Part shown: piece by piece, positions 24,461 through 34,802 of the stretch
Numbering within the stretch: position 1 is the first letter of the stretch
Layout of the letters: each line of letters starts with the position of its first letter
Assembly: GCF_012489685.1 (NCBI RefSeq)
Contig: NC_080042.1
Span: 61,799,633-61,863,632 of the forward strand
Length of the DNA stretch: 64,000 nt
Direction of reading: 5' to 3'
From: Lotus japonicus
Lineage: Eukaryota; Streptophyta; Magnoliopsida; Fabales; Fabaceae
Program-made: the position numbers and the translations under genes
Notes under the pieces: model-generated
Told to the model about the DNA's origin: nothing
Seen by the model: the letters and a program-made list of their open reading frames with translations, nothing else
Databases searched by the model: none

Positions 24461-25679
24461 TGTAAGATCAAGTTTTGATCTAGTAGTACAACTCTATGTT
24501 TTGATGATTACAAGTTAACCTTTTGATATGAACAATTGTGGTACTCTAACGTGTTTTTCTGAGTGTGCTATTTACAGGCTCTGACCCTGACTCAATTTCA
24601 CACAAATCAGAAGCACTGTGTATAAAGGGTAACCCAAGCAACGCTTTCGCATTCACCATGTTCAGTATGAACAGTGGAAAAGCTTCAGAAGATCTGAAGC
24701 TATACAAACTCTGATGAGGACTCAGTCGCTAGAAGCTCTGAAGATCCAGAAGTTCTGACAACCAAGAAACACTGAAGGTTCAGATGTTCTGATGGTGTAG
24801 AAGACTCTGAAGATCCAGAAGCTGAATAGTGGAAACTCTGAAGTCCAGAAGCAAGAAACTCTGAAGGCCATGTTCTTCCCTCTGAGTTCAGAATCAGAAG
24901 ATACAATGGTCAGAGGATCTGTGCTTTCCCTCTGACTCTGATCAACCGGCTTCACAAGTTCCAATACGAAGCATTCCTCTGATCAGAAGTCTCCTAGGTT
25001 AAAAGGTCAAGTCGCTATCCAAGTACAAAAGCAAGTGTACCTTCCTGACGACCTACCTAACGTTCTCAGCCACAGCAGAAGCTGGATTTTCCAGAACTGC
25101 CCTCCAACGGTAGCATTTCCATGCAACGCTCAACCCTAATCCTTGGAGTATATATATAGAGGCTGAAGATTGAAAGAAGCGGCAAGAATAAGAAGAAACT
25201 AAGAAGAAGCAACACACACGCGCAAGACATATTCTAAGCTTTCTTTCATCTTGTAATTTATTTAGTTTACACTCAGCTTATTCAGAAGCAAACCCTTGTA
25301 AACACCAACCTCAAACAGTTGTTTGATTTTTCCTTTAGGAGATCAAGGTTGATCGGATCCTAGAGAAGACTAAGAGAGTGAATCTTAGTGTGAGCTAAGT
25401 CAGTGTAATTGTTAGTCACTTGTAGGTTTCAAGTGCAGTTGTAACTCTTACCTGATTAGTGGATTGCCTTCATTCTAAGAAGGAAGAAATCACCTTAACG
25501 GGTGGACTGGAGTAGCTTGAGTGATTTATCAAGTGAACCAGGATAAAATCCTTGTGTGCTTTTCTATCTCTATCTTTTGCACTTAGTTCTCGAAAAGATT
25601 TGTTAAAATCTTTAAGGTGGTAGTTTTGTACTGAAAACGTTATTCAAACCCCCCCTTTCTACCGTTTTTCATACCTTCA
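24461..25679 (+). repeat. Sirevirus 5' LTR
   Basis: Starts TGTAAGATCAAG and ends CATACCTTCA, with TG...CA termini. It is 1219 bp, the same length as the 3' LTR. A TATA box (TATATATA at 25149-25158) probably sets transcription start about 30 bp downstream. Upstream of it the U3 part is filled with short TCTGAAG/CAGAAG repeats (about 24690-24870). Open frames on the minus strand here are by-products of that repetition. Confidence 0.97.
25149..25158 (+). promoter_or_regulatory. LTR promoter TATA box
   Basis: TATATATATA preceded by ggag and followed by gaggctgaag; the same box is in the 3' LTR near 36045. It is the only strong TATA motif upstream of gag in the LTR. Confidence 0.7.
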
Positions 25680-25681
25680 AT

Positions 25682-25693
25682 TGGTATCAGAGC
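25682..25693 (+). promoter_or_regulatory. Primer binding site (initiator tRNA-Met)
   Basis: TGGTATCAGAGC, two bases after the 5' LTR, is complementary to the 3' end of plant initiator tRNA-Met, the standard primer of plant Copia elements. Confidence 0.95.
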
Positions 25694-25751
25694 GCAAGTT
25701 CTGATTACCACACCTAACAGTGTTCAGTGATCCGGGCCGGTGTGAAAAACA

Positions 25752-27662
25752 ATGGCTGCCACCACCAGTGAAACTCAAAGAGATGGTTACAACGCAAAGC
25801 CTCCTATGTTCGATGGTCAAAGGTTCGAATATTGGAAAGATAGACTGGAAAGTTTCTTTTTGGGTTTCGATGCAGATCTCTGGGATATTATTGTGGATGG
25901 CTATGAGCGTCCAGTTGATGCAGATGGCAAAAAGATCCCAAGGTCAGAGATGTCTGCAGATCAAAAGAAGCTGTACTCACAACATCATAAAGCAAGAGCA
26001 ATTCTTCTAAGTGCTATCTCCTATGAGGAGTACCAGAAGATTACAGATCGTGAGTTTGCTAAAGGCATTTTTGATTCTCTGAAGATGTCTCATGAAGGAA
26101 ACAAGAAAGTCAAAGAATCAAAGGCACTGTCTTTGATCCAAAAGTATGAATCCTTCATCATGGAGCCAAATGAGTCCATTGAAGAAATGTTCTCCAGATT
26201 TCAACTGCTTGTAGCTGGCATACGTCCTCTCAACAAGAGCTACACAACAAAAGATCACGTCATAAGGGTCATCAGGTGTCTTCCTGAAAGTTGGATGCCT
26301 TTGGTGACTTCAATAGAGCTCACGAGAGATGTTGAGAATATGAGTTTAGAAGAACTCATCAGCATTTTGAAATGCCATGAGCTGAAGCGCTCAGAGATGC
26401 AAGATCTGAGGAAAAAGTCCATAGCCTTGAAATCCAAATCTGAAAAGGCTAAGGTTGAGAAGTCAAAGGCTCTTCAAGCTGAAGAAGAAGAATCTGAAGA
26501 AGCATCAGAAGATTCTGATGAAGATGAGCTGACTCTGATCTCCAAGAGACTCAACCGCATCTGGAAGCACAGGCAGAGCAAGTTCAAAGGCTCTGGAAAG
26601 GCAAGAGGAAAGTCTGAATCCTCAGGTCAGAAGAAGTCATCAATCAAGGAAGTCACTTGCTTTGAGTGCAAAGAATCAGGGCACTACAAAAGTGACTGTC
26701 CAAAATTGAAGAAGGACAAGAAGCCAAAGAAGCACTTCAAGACCAAGAAGAGTCTGATGGTGACATTCGATGAATCAGAGTCAGAGGATGTTGACTCTGA
26801 TGGTGAAGTCCAAGGACTCATGGCTATTGTCAAAGACAAAGGAACAGAGTCAAAGGAAGCTGTTGACTCTGACTCAGAATCAGAAGGAGATCCAGACTCT
26901 GACGATGAAAATGAGGTATTTGCTTCCTTCTCTACCTCTGAACTGAAACATGCTTTGTCTGATATCATGGATAAGTATAACTCCTTGTTGTCTAAGCATA
27001 AGAAGCTGAAAAAGAACTTATCTGCTGTTTCTAAAACTCCTTCTGAACATGAGAAAATCATATCTGATTTGAAAAATGATAACCATGCTTTAGTTAATTC
27101 TAACTCTGTGCTTAAGAATCAAATTGCAAAGTTAGAAGAAGTTATTGCCTGCGATGCCTCTGATAGTAAGCATGAATCTAAGTATGAAAAATCTTTTCAA
27201 AGATTCCTGGCTAAAAGCGTAGATAGAAGCTTAATGGCTTCAATGATCTATGGTGTAAGCAGAAATGGAATGCATGGCATTGGCTATTCTAAACCAATTA
27301 GAAATGAGCCTTCTGTGTCTAAAGCTAAATCCTTGTATGAATGCTTTGTTCCCTCTGGTACCATATTGCCTGATCCTGTACCTGCTGAAGTTGCTAAAAA
27401 CCCTCTTAAAAAGGGATCTTTCTCTATGACTAAATATCATGCAAATATTCCTTTAAAATATCATGTTGAGACACCCAAGGTAATCAGAACCTTTGGGGTA
27501 ACTAACAAGAGAGGACCCAGAAAGTGGGTACCTAAGGACAAGATTATCTATGTTGCAGATATCCTTGATAGCTCCACTGAAACACCAATCATGGTATCTG
27601 GACAGTGGATGCTCGCGTCACATGACGGGAGAAAAGCGTATGTTCCGAGAGCTGAAACTTAA
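25752..27662 (+). CDS. gag: Sirevirus Gag
   Basis: A 636-residue capsid/nucleocapsid protein. The ATG sits in an excellent plant context (AACAATGGCT). The N-terminal part (about 15-230) is the Copia gag polypeptide, with [17 protein letters not shown] and [18 protein letters not shown] basic stretch leads to a CCHC zinc knuckle ([14 protein letters not shown], around residue 303), then acidic Ser/Asp/Glu-rich repeats and a coiled coil (around 400-465). Such a long C-terminal extension is typical of Sireviruses. Its last 113 nt overlap the start of the pol frame, and bases 27601-27609, which code for the protease DSG in the pol frame, are still inside gag. No internal stop is present. Confidence 0.93.
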   Translation: MAATTSETQRDGYNAKPPMFDGQRFEYWKDRLESFFLGFDADLWDIIVDGYERPVDADGKKIPRSEMSADQKKLYSQHHKARAILLSAISYEEYQKITDREFAKGIFDSLKMSHEGNKKVKESKALSLIQKYESFIMEPNESIEEMFSRFQLLVAGIRPLNKSYTTKDHVIRVIRCLPESWMPLVTSIELTRDVENMSLEELISILKCHELKRSEMQDLRKKSIALKSKSEKAKVEKSKALQAEEEESEEASEDSDEDELTLISKRLNRIWKHRQSKFKGSGKARGKSESSGQKKSSIKEVTCFECKESGHYKSDCPKLKKDKKPKKHFKTKKSLMVTFDESESEDVDSDGEVQGLMAIVKDKGTESKEAVDSDSESEGDPDSDDENEVFASFSTSELKHALSDIMDKYNSLLSKHKKLKKNLSAVSKTPSEHEKIISDLKNDNHALVNSNSVLKNQIAKLEEVIACDASDSKHESKYEKSFQRFLAKSVDRSLMASMIYGVSRNGMHGIGYSKPIRNEPSVSKAKSLYECFVPSGTILPDPVPAEVAKNPLKKGSFSMTKYHANIPLKYHVETPKVIRTFGVTNKRGPRKWVPKDKIIYVADILDSSTETPIMVSGQWMLASHDGRKAYVPRAET

Positions 27663-29967
27663 GCCTGGAGGCGAAGTTGGCTTTGGAGGAAATGAAAAGG
27701 GTAAAATTATTGGTACTGGTACTATTTGTGTAGATAGTAGTCCATGCATTGATAATGTTTTATTGGTAGACGGCTTAACACATAACTTATTGTCTATAAG
27801 TCAATTAGCTGACAAGGGTTATGATGTTATATTCAATCAAAAGTCCTGCCGGGCTGTAAGTCAGATCGATGGCTCTGTTCTGTTTAACAGCAAGAGGAAG
27901 AACAACATTTATAAGATCAGATTATCTGAGTTGGAGGCTCAGAATGTGAAGTGCCTTCTGTCTGTTAATGAAGAGCAGTGGGTATGGCATAGACGGTTAG
28001 GGCATGCCAGTATGAGAAAGATTTCTCAGCTGAGCAAGCTAAACCTTGTCAGGGGCTTACCCAATCTGAAGTTCGCTTCAGACGCTCTTTGTGAAGCATG
28101 TCAGAAAGGCAAATTCACAAAAGTCCCTTTCAAGGCAAAGAATGTTGTCTCAACCTCAAGGCCGTTAGAACTTCTGCATATCGACCTGTTTGGACCAGTG
28201 AAAACTGAGTCTATAGGTGGCAAGAGATATGGGATGGTTATCGTTGATGACTATAGCCGCTGGACATGGGTAAAGTTTCTAACCCGCAAGGATGAGTCTC
28301 ATGCTGTGTTCTCTACCTTCATTGCTCAAGTGCAAAACGAGAAGGCTTGTAGAATTGTGCGTGTCAGAAGTGACCATGGTGGAGAGTTTGAGAATGACAA
28401 GTTTGAGAGTCTGTTTGATTCCTATGGAATTACACATGATTTCTCGTGTCCCAGAACTCCTCAACAAAATGGTGTTGTTGAGAGGAAGAATAGAACTCTT
28501 CAGGAGATGGCTAGAACCATGCTCCAAGAAACTGGCATGGCTAAGCACTTTTGGGCAGAGGCAGTAAATACAGCATGTTACATTCAGAACAGAATCTCTG
28601 TGAGACCAATTCTGAAAAAGACTCCTTATGAATTGTGGAAGAACATAAAACCCAACATTTCTTATTTTCATCCTTTTGGCTGTGTTTGTTATGTTCTCAA
28701 TACTAAGGATAGATTGCATAAATTTGATGCTAAATCTTCTAAGTGTCTATTACTTGGTTATTCTGATAGATCTAAAGGTTTTAGATTTTATAATACTGAT
28801 GCTAAGACTATTGAAGAATCTATTCATGTTAGATTTGATGATAAGCTTGACTCTGACCAGTCAAAGCTAGTTGAAAAGTTTGCAGATTTAAGCATTAATG
28901 TTTCTGACAAAGGCAAAGCTCCAGAGGAAGTTGAGCCAGAGGAAGATGAACCAGAGGAAGAAGCTGGTCCCTCTAACTCACAAACTCTGAAGAAGAGCAG
29001 AATCACTGCAGCTCATCCTAAGGAATTGATTCTGGGCAACAAAGATGAACCAGTCAGAACCAGATCTGCCTTCAGACCCTCTGAAGAGACCTTGCTGAGT
29101 CTGAAAGGATTGGTGTCCTTAATTGAACCCAAGTCCATAGATGAAGCTCTTCAGGACAAGGATTGGATTCTGGCCATGGAAGAAGAATTGAATCAATTCT
29201 CCAAGAACGATGTTTGGAGCTTAGTGAAGAAGCCTGAGAATGTCCATGTTATTGGAACGAAATGGGTATTCAGAAACAAGCTAAATGAGAAAGGAGATGT
29301 AGTCAGGAACAAGGCAAGGCTAGTTGCTCAAGGCTACAGCCAGCAGGAAGGAATAGACTACACTGAAACATTTGCTCCAGTAGCAAGACTGGAAGCAATC
29401 AGACTATTGATTTCTTTCTCAGTAAATCACAACATAGTTCTACATCAGATGGACGTAAAGAGTGCCTTCCTAAATGGTTATATCTCAGAGGAAGTCTATG
29501 TTCATCAACCCCCAGGTTTTGAAGATGAAAAGAAACCAGACCATGTGTTCAAATTGAAGAAATCACTCTACGGTCTGAAGCAAGCTCCCAGAGCATGGTA
29601 TGAGAGACTTAGCTCATTCCTTCTGGAGAATGAGTTTGTAAGGGGTAAAGTAGATACAACTCTCTTTTGCAAGACTTATAAAGATGATATCTTAATTGTG
29701 CAAATTTATGTTGATGATATTATATTTGGTTCTGCTAATCAATCTCTATGCAAAGAATTTTCTGAGATGATGCAGGCTGAATTTGAGATGAGTATGATGG
29801 GAGAATTAAAGTACTTTCTGGGAATACAAGTTGATCAAACACCAGAAGGAACATATATCCATCAGAGCAAGTACACTAAAGAACTTCTGAAGAATTCAAT
29901 ATGCTGGAATCTACAGTGGCCAAGACTCCAATGCATCCAACATGCATTCTGGAAAAAGAAGATATAA
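27550..29967 (+). CDS. pol: Sirevirus Pol: protease, integrase, reverse transcriptase
   Basis: Open for 805 codons in the +1 frame relative to gag, with no ATG at its 5' edge, so it needs a frameshift or is a gag-pol reading frame broken by an indel. Aspartic protease: [13 protein letters not shown] near residue 17. Pre-integrase zinc finger: WHRRLGH...CEAC around 145-180. Integrase catalytic residues lie in [16 protein letters not shown] and the ERKNR region (about 209, 275 and 310). Reverse transcriptase starts at [12 protein letters not shown] and has the catalytic YVDD at about 719. After YTKELLKN the frame runs into a nonsense tail. The continuation is in the frame used by 29901-30653, consistent with loss of one base in the short A-run around 29891-29895. 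Confidence 0.93.
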   Translation: MLQISLIAPLKHQSWYLDSGCSRHMTGEKRMFRELKLKPGGEVGFGGNEKGKIIGTGTICVDSSPCIDNVLLVDGLTHNLLSISQLADKGYDVIFNQKSCRAVSQIDGSVLFNSKRKNNIYKIRLSELEAQNVKCLLSVNEEQWVWHRRLGHASMRKISQLSKLNLVRGLPNLKFASDALCEACQKGKFTKVPFKAKNVVSTSRPLELLHIDLFGPVKTESIGGKRYGMVIVDDYSRWTWVKFLTRKDESHAVFSTFIAQVQNEKACRIVRVRSDHGGEFENDKFESLFDSYGITHDFSCPRTPQQNGVVERKNRTLQEMARTMLQETGMAKHFWAEAVNTACYIQNRISVRPILKKTPYELWKNIKPNISYFHPFGCVCYVLNTKDRLHKFDAKSSKCLLLGYSDRSKGFRFYNTDAKTIEESIHVRFDDKLDSDQSKLVEKFADLSINVSDKGKAPEEVEPEEDEPEEEAGPSNSQTLKKSRITAAHPKELILGNKDEPVRTRSAFRPSEETLLSLKGLVSLIEPKSIDEALQDKDWILAMEEELNQFSKNDVWSLVKKPENVHVIGTKWVFRNKLNEKGDVVRNKARLVAQGYSQQEGIDYTETFAPVARLEAIRLLISFSVNHNIVLHQMDVKSAFLNGYISEEVYVHQPPGFEDEKKPDHVFKLKKSLYGLKQAPRAWYERLSSFLLENEFVRGKVDTTLFCKTYKDDILIVQIYVDDIIFGSANQSLCKEFSEMMQAEFEMSMMGELKYFLGIQVDQTPEGTYIHQSKYTKELLKNSICWNLQWPRLQCIQHAFWKKKI

Positions 29968-30653
29968 GTGGTAAAGTATGTCAGAAGCTCTATCGTGGCA
30001 TGATAGGTTCACTTCTGTACTTAACTGCATCTAGGCCAGACATATTATTTAGTGTTCATTTATGTGCTCGTTTCCAATCAGATCCAAGGGAAACCCACTT
30101 AACTGCTGTTAAGAGGATCCTAAGGTATCTGAAAGGCACCACTAACCTTGGCTTGATGTATAAGAAAACATCAGAGTATAAGCTTTCAGGTTATTGTGAT
30201 GCTGATTATGCTGGAGATAGAACAGAGAGAAAAAGTACTTCTGGAAATTGTCAATTTCTGGGAAGCAATCTAGTCTCATGGGCAAGCAAGAGGCAATCAA
30301 CCATTGCTCTATCAACTGCAGAGGCAGAATATATCTCAGCAGCAATATGCAGCACTCAGATGCTCTGGATGAAACATCAGCTGGAGGATTATCAGATCCT
30401 TGAGAGCAATATCCCAATCTATTGTGATAACACTGCTGCAATTTCGTTGAGCAAGAATCCTATCTTGCATTCAAGGGCAAAGCACATTGAGGTAAAGTAT
30501 CACTTCATTAGAGATTATGTGCAGAAGGGCGTACTTCTTCTGAAGTTTGTTGATACTGACCATCAATGGGCAGATATCTTTACAAAGCCCTTAGCTGAAG
30601 ATAGATTTAATTTTATTCTGAAAAATCTAAACATGGACTTTTGTCCAGAGTGA
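29901..30653 (+). CDS. pol: Sirevirus Pol, reverse transcriptase C-terminus and RNase H (separate frame)
   Basis: 250 codons carrying the end of the reverse transcriptase ([16 protein letters not shown]) and Copia RNase H with [20 protein letters not shown] and [13 protein letters not shown]. In related elements this is continuous with the preceding pol frame; here it is set off by a single-base frame change. The ATG at 29901 is internal to the domain and unlikely to be used. It ends 443 bp before the env-like ATG. Confidence 0.93.
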   Translation: MLESTVAKTPMHPTCILEKEDISGKVCQKLYRGMIGSLLYLTASRPDILFSVHLCARFQSDPRETHLTAVKRILRYLKGTTNLGLMYKKTSEYKLSGYCDADYAGDRTERKSTSGNCQFLGSNLVSWASKRQSTIALSTAEAEYISAAICSTQMLWMKHQLEDYQILESNIPIYCDNTAAISLSKNPILHSRAKHIEVKYHFIRDYVQKGVLLLKFVDTDHQWADIFTKPLAEDRFNFILKNLNMDFCPE

Positions 30654-31096
30654 AGATAGATCAGAACCTCTGACTATGATACTTCTTGATCAGAAGATGT
30701 CTAGTCCAGAAGGTAACTCAATCAGAGTGTGTGTGCCCACTGGTACTGACTCTGAAGCTGAGACAACAACACGTGCGTCAGAATTTCTGATGCATAGTTC
30801 CTTGTGCCCGTGTGACAGTCTGTTGTGATTGCGTGTAGATATGCTTATCTTCTGTGTGTGATTGTGTATTTTACTGTTACTGTCTATCTTTAATTTTCAA
30901 CCGTTGATCTTAAAGTGCTTTTTGAATCAACAACGGTTATTTGATAAAACCCACTATACACACACGTTCTCTCTCACTTCCGGTTTTCACTCTCGCACTC
31001 CCTGCTTTTCAAAACCGCCTCCTTCGTGATTTCTCTCTCGATCTCTCTTCATCCTTCAAACTTCATCTTCTACCTCAAACCTTCAACCTCTTCAAA
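30654..31096 (+). other. Pol-env spacer with pyrimidine-rich leader
   Basis: The last 150 bp before the env-like ATG are strongly CT-rich (ctctctcactt, tttctctctcgatctctc, cttcaacctcttcaaa), like the 5' untranslated leader of a plant mRNA. The frame is open from a TTG at 30941 but the first good ATG is 31097. No clear TATA box was found; a subgenomic or spliced message is possible. Confidence 0.5.
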
Positions 31097-33946
31097 ATGG
31101 TGAGACAAACCAGAAGATCTACTGCAGATGCACCTCAGTTCCCTCACATGGTAGTCGGGTTGGCAACGGGTCAACGGGGCTCTGAGAACCCAGCACAAGA
31201 ACAAGCTCAAGTTCAAGAGGAGATTGTTCCTATTGCAGAACGGGGCTGTGCCGTTCACTGTGTATTTCCTCCTGAGGAACTCCAAGTCCTTGCAGAATGG
31301 AGATTCAACCTCGACAACTTGGCTGCAAATGGGTTTGATCTTCGTCCTGAAGTCCAAGCTCAAGGTTGGGGAAACTACTTCAATCGACTTCGAGGACCGG
31401 TGTATGAGAAGCTGGTAAAGGAATTCTGGAAGCATGCTGATTGTGATGACACTCAGGTGGTCTCTTACATACTGGGTAGGAAGATCATCATCACGGAGAA
31501 GTCCTTCGTGAATCTGCTAGGTGCAGAAACTGCTCATGGGTATCGGTTCTCACTGACGGAATCGAAGCTGAAACCCAGAACCAAGGACATCGTCAACAAG
31601 GCCCTGTACACCACCTTCAAACCGGGCAAGACGAGCTACAAGGTGATGGACCTTCACCCCAAACTGAGAATCTGGCACAAGATCCTGCTCAACTGCATCA
31701 ATCAACGACCAAAGGGCAGTTCTCCAGACTACATCAACTTCAATCAGAAGGCGATGCTGTTCTTCATTCAAGACAAGGAGAAGATCTGCCTTCCCTACTT
31801 CCTGTTCTCCTATTTGAAGGAATGCATCCGGAAGTCTCGCACCACCTCCTCCATCAAGTCAGCCATCAAATATATCCCTTTTGGGAGGCTGATCTCAGAC
31901 TTTCTCATTGAAAGCAACTTGGTGCAAGATTTGATCAATGCTGGTTGCACAGAGGACTTGAGCACAATTGTTAGCGATGTCTTCACTGCCAACTCTCTGA
32001 AGAAGATGGGCTTAGTCCAGAAGAAGATTGCTCCTGCTCATGAGGACACATCTTCTGAGATCAGAGGAAGAAGAATGCCTCTGAATGACTACCCTCTGTG
32101 GACTCAAGCAGACCATCCTGAAGCCATCAGATGCTATGTTGAAGACCTCAGGGCTCAAGGATTCGAGATTGACCTTGATGATTTCGTCAGCAGACTTCCA
32201 CCAGCTCCAGAGTTTCCTTCTCCTCCCAAGAAGAAAACCAAGAGGAAGATGGTTCTGGACGAATCCTCAGAGGAATCTGATGTCCCTCTGGTCAAGAAGG
32301 CGAAGAGCAAGCCTGATGATGATGATGGTGATGATAGTGAGGATGGTCCTCCAAAGAAGAAGCAGAAGAAAGTCAGAATTGTGGTGAAGCCTACTCGGGT
32401 GGAACCAGCTGCTGCAGAGGTCAGAAGGACTGAACCTCCTGCCAGAGTGACTCGATCATCAGCACATACAAGTAAGCCTGCACTTACCTCTGATGATGAT
32501 TTGAATTTATTTGATGCACTCCCAATTTCTGCCTTACTCCAACACTCTTCAAATCCCCTCACTCCTATTCATGAATCCCAGCCAGCCGCACAAACCACCT
32601 CTCCACCACATTCCCCAAGATCTTCATTCTTTCAACCTTCTCCTACTGAAGCACCACTCTGGAATTTGCTTCAGAACCAACCCTCTAGGTCCGAAGATCC
32701 AACCTCTCTCCTTACCATTCCATACGACTCATTAACTTCTGAACCCATCATCCCTAACCAACCAGAACCCAAACCAACAGAACCACAACCCAGAACGTCT
32801 GATCACTCTGCTCCCAGAGCATCAGCACGTCCTGCTGTCAGAACCACGGATACAGACTCTTCATCAGCCTTCACACCTGTATCCTTCCCCATCAATGTCA
32901 TTGACTCTCCTCCCTCCAATACCTCTGAATCACTTAGAAAATTCATGGAGGTTAGGAAAGAGAAGGTATCTGCCTTGGAAGAATATTACCTTACCTGTCC
33001 AAGCCCTAGGCAATATCCTGGCCCTAGACCTGAACGTCTAGTTGACCCAGATGAACCTATCTTGGCCAATCCTATCCAAGAGGCAGACCCCTTAGTCCAA
33101 CAGGCTCACCCTGTCCCTGACCAACAAGAGCCAATTCAACCAGACCCTGAACCTGAACAATCAGTATCTAACCAATCCTCGGTTAGATCACCTCACCCTC
33201 TGGTTGAAACTTCAGACCCTCACCGTGGAACCTCTGAACCCAATGCTCCCATAATTAACATTGGTTCTCCACAAGGTGCCTCTGAAGCTCATAGCAGCAA
33301 TCACCCAGCCTCTCCTGCACCAAACCTCTCCATCATTCCCTATACTCACCTTCAACCCACATCTCTCTCTGAGTGCATCAATATTTTCAATCATGAAGCC
33401 TCCTTGAGGCTCCGCAATGTGCACGGTCAGACTGACCTCAGTGAGAATGCTGACAATGTGGCTGATGAGTGGAACGAGTTGAGCACTTGGCTGGTGGCTC
33501 AGTTTCCCGTTATGCTGCAGCTCCTGCATGCAGAGGGAAGTCAGAGCATTGAGGCTGCAAAGCAAAGGTTTGCTAGGAGGGTGGCTCTTCATGAACTCGA
33601 ACAGAGAACCAAGCTTCTTGAAGCCCTTGAAGAAGCCAAGAGACAGAAAGAACAAGAAGAAGAAGCTGCCCGTCAAGCAGCAGCTCAGGCTGAACAAGCC
33701 AGACTTGAGGCAGAACGTCTTGAAGCTGAGGCTGAGGCAGAGCGACTTGCACCAGTTCTGTTTACTCCTGCTGCTTCTGCTTCCATTCCAGAACCTCAAG
33801 CTGCTCAGAACGTTCCTTCCAGCTCTACTCCGACAAGCTCATCCAGACTCGACATCATGGAACAACGTCTTGACACTCATGAATCCATGCTGATTGAGAT
33901 GAAGCACATGATGATGGAACTTCTGCGCCGTACTGACAAATCTTAG
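31097..33946 (+). CDS. Sirevirus env-like ORF
   Basis: 949 codons from ATG 31097 (context TTCAAAATGGTG), which I prefer to the upstream non-ATG opening at 30941. The N-terminal 330 residues form a compact domain (WGNYFNRLRGPVYEKLV, SYILGRKIIITEKSFVNLL, YLKECIRKSR) like the putative plant transposon protein domain found in retroelement-derived ORFs (PF20167, from memory). Then follow KKKTKRK and a second basic/acidic stretch (possible nuclear localisation signals), a long Pro/Ser-rich linker, and a C-terminal coiled coil of Glu/Ala/Arg heptads (about 865-930). Its position matches the SIRE1 env-like gene. I see no signal peptide or hydrophobic membrane span, so a surface glycoprotein role is not supported by this sequence. 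Confidence 0.85.
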   Translation: MVRQTRRSTADAPQFPHMVVGLATGQRGSENPAQEQAQVQEEIVPIAERGCAVHCVFPPEELQVLAEWRFNLDNLAANGFDLRPEVQAQGWGNYFNRLRGPVYEKLVKEFWKHADCDDTQVVSYILGRKIIITEKSFVNLLGAETAHGYRFSLTESKLKPRTKDIVNKALYTTFKPGKTSYKVMDLHPKLRIWHKILLNCINQRPKGSSPDYINFNQKAMLFFIQDKEKICLPYFLFSYLKECIRKSRTTSSIKSAIKYIPFGRLISDFLIESNLVQDLINAGCTEDLSTIVSDVFTANSLKKMGLVQKKIAPAHEDTSSEIRGRRMPLNDYPLWTQADHPEAIRCYVEDLRAQGFEIDLDDFVSRLPPAPEFPSPPKKKTKRKMVLDESSEESDVPLVKKAKSKPDDDDGDDSEDGPPKKKQKKVRIVVKPTRVEPAAAEVRRTEPPARVTRSSAHTSKPALTSDDDLNLFDALPISALLQHSSNPLTPIHESQPAAQTTSPPHSPRSSFFQPSPTEAPLWNLLQNQPSRSEDPTSLLTIPYDSLTSEPIIPNQPEPKPTEPQPRTSDHSAPRASARPAVRTTDTDSSSAFTPVSFPINVIDSPPSNTSESLRKFMEVRKEKVSALEEYYLTCPSPRQYPGPRPERLVDPDEPILANPIQEADPLVQQAHPVPDQQEPIQPDPEPEQSVSNQSSVRSPHPLVETSDPHRGTSEPNAPIINIGSPQGASEAHSSNHPASPAPNLSIIPYTHLQPTSLSECINIFNHEASLRLRNVHGQTDLSENADNVADEWNELSTWLVAQFPVMLQLLHAEGSQSIEAAKQRFARRVALHELEQRTKLLEALEEAKRQKEQEEEAARQAAAQAEQARLEAERLEAEAEAERLAPVLFTPAASASIPEPQAAQNVPSSSTPTSSSRLDIMEQRLDTHESMLIEMKHMMMELLRRTDKS

Positions 33947-34160
33947 TTTTTTAGGATCTCTTCTTTTTCTTCCTTTTCCTTTTTATTTAACGTTGTTTTC
34001 TTTAAACTCTGCTTATTTCCTTACTTTAATTTGTTCATTTGTGATTCTATATGCATATATCTATATATATTTGTGGCACATATGTTTGCAAAACCTGTTT
34101 TATTCATAATTGTTCTATGTTTACATCATAACTCTTTCCATCATACATTATTCCCTATAT

Positions 34161-34553
34161 CTAGAATGGAGGATCCTTCCTCATTCTTCTGCATTCTTGG
34201 CGCTGCTCCACTCTTTCCTTCTCCAGACGATCCAATGCATACTCTATGTTGCCAAGTTTGATGCTCAGATCATCTTTTTCTAGACTATCTTCTGTCGTCT
34301 TGAGTCTCTTTTCCACAGTTTCTTTCTCTTCCAGCAGATTCAGCTCCCGCTGGCAAAGCTCCTGAATCTCTTCCACGAAGCAGAGGAACTCCTTCAGATC
34401 TTTCTCCATCTCTGGACCAAGATCTTCTTCCAGCAGTGTCTTCGTCAGCTCTTGTATGGTCTTTGTACCATCGGGATGCCTAATATTGAGGAACATATCT
34501 TCCTCAAACGCCTTCCTTCTGAGCTCTTCTAATGCCATTCTGTATGATGCCAT
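34161..34553 (-). CDS. Antisense coiled-coil ORF inside the Sirevirus
   Basis: 130 codons on the strand opposite to gag-pol, between the env-like ORF and the 3' LTR. The start context AAAAATGGCA is close to the plant optimum. The protein is charged and largely helical: MASYRMALEELRRKAFEED near the start, then EIQELCQRELNLLEEKETVE and EYALDRLEKERVEQRQECRR, with heptad-like spacing of Leu and Glu. It has no transmembrane segment. A TATATAAAG box lies 52 nt upstream of the ATG on the same strand (34605-34613), leaving room for a leader of about 25 nt. I do not recognise the family. Its length, clean start and promoter make chance less likely, but there is no comparative evidence here. Confidence 0.55.
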   Translation of the reverse strand: MASYRMALEELRRKAFEEDMFLNIRHPDGTKTIQELTKTLLEEDLGPEMEKDLKEFLCFVEEIQELCQRELNLLEEKETVEKRLKTTEDSLEKDDLSIKLGNIEYALDRLEKERVEQRQECRRMRKDPPF

Positions 34554-34604
34554 TTTTCTTACTGAAAATTATTCGAGGTGTGAAGCTTACCTTTCTCTCC
34601 AACG

Positions 34605-34613
34605 CTTTATATA
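34605..34613 (-). promoter_or_regulatory. TATA box for the antisense ORF
   Basis: On the minus strand the sequence reads cctaTATATAAAGcgttgg, a near-perfect plant TATA box, 52 nt before the antisense ATG at 34553. Confidence 0.55.
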
Positions 34614-34802
34614 GGCTTCACTTTCTCTCTGAAAGTTAATGCTCTTACAGTTTCTCGAGGTTAAGTACTTGGTAACTGACCCTTCTATTTACTCACTTGA
34701 CCGGTGGTAAACGTTCATCCCTTGCATTAACTCTTCTATTTATTATCGCCTCACTCTGATTCTTACATCGTCTTCATTTTCTTTCAACTTAGACCTTCTC
34801 TA

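Noticed and set aside
24700..24964. Minus-strand open frames of 68 and 80 codons
   Set aside because: They occur identically in both LTRs and reflect the TCTGAAG repeats rather than a gene.
25682..25693. tRNA gene
   Set aside because: The similarity to tRNA-Met is only the short primer binding site; no cloverleaf follows.
26684..27061. 125-codon minus-strand frame opposite gag
   Set aside because: Ser/Glu-rich shadow of the acidic gag repeats; no start context or promoter like that of the antisense ORF at 34161-34553.
33212..33799. 195-codon minus-strand frame opposite the env-like ORF
   Set aside because: Shadow of the Glu/Ala/Lys-rich coiled coil (gives Leu/Phe/Ser-rich text); no independent support.
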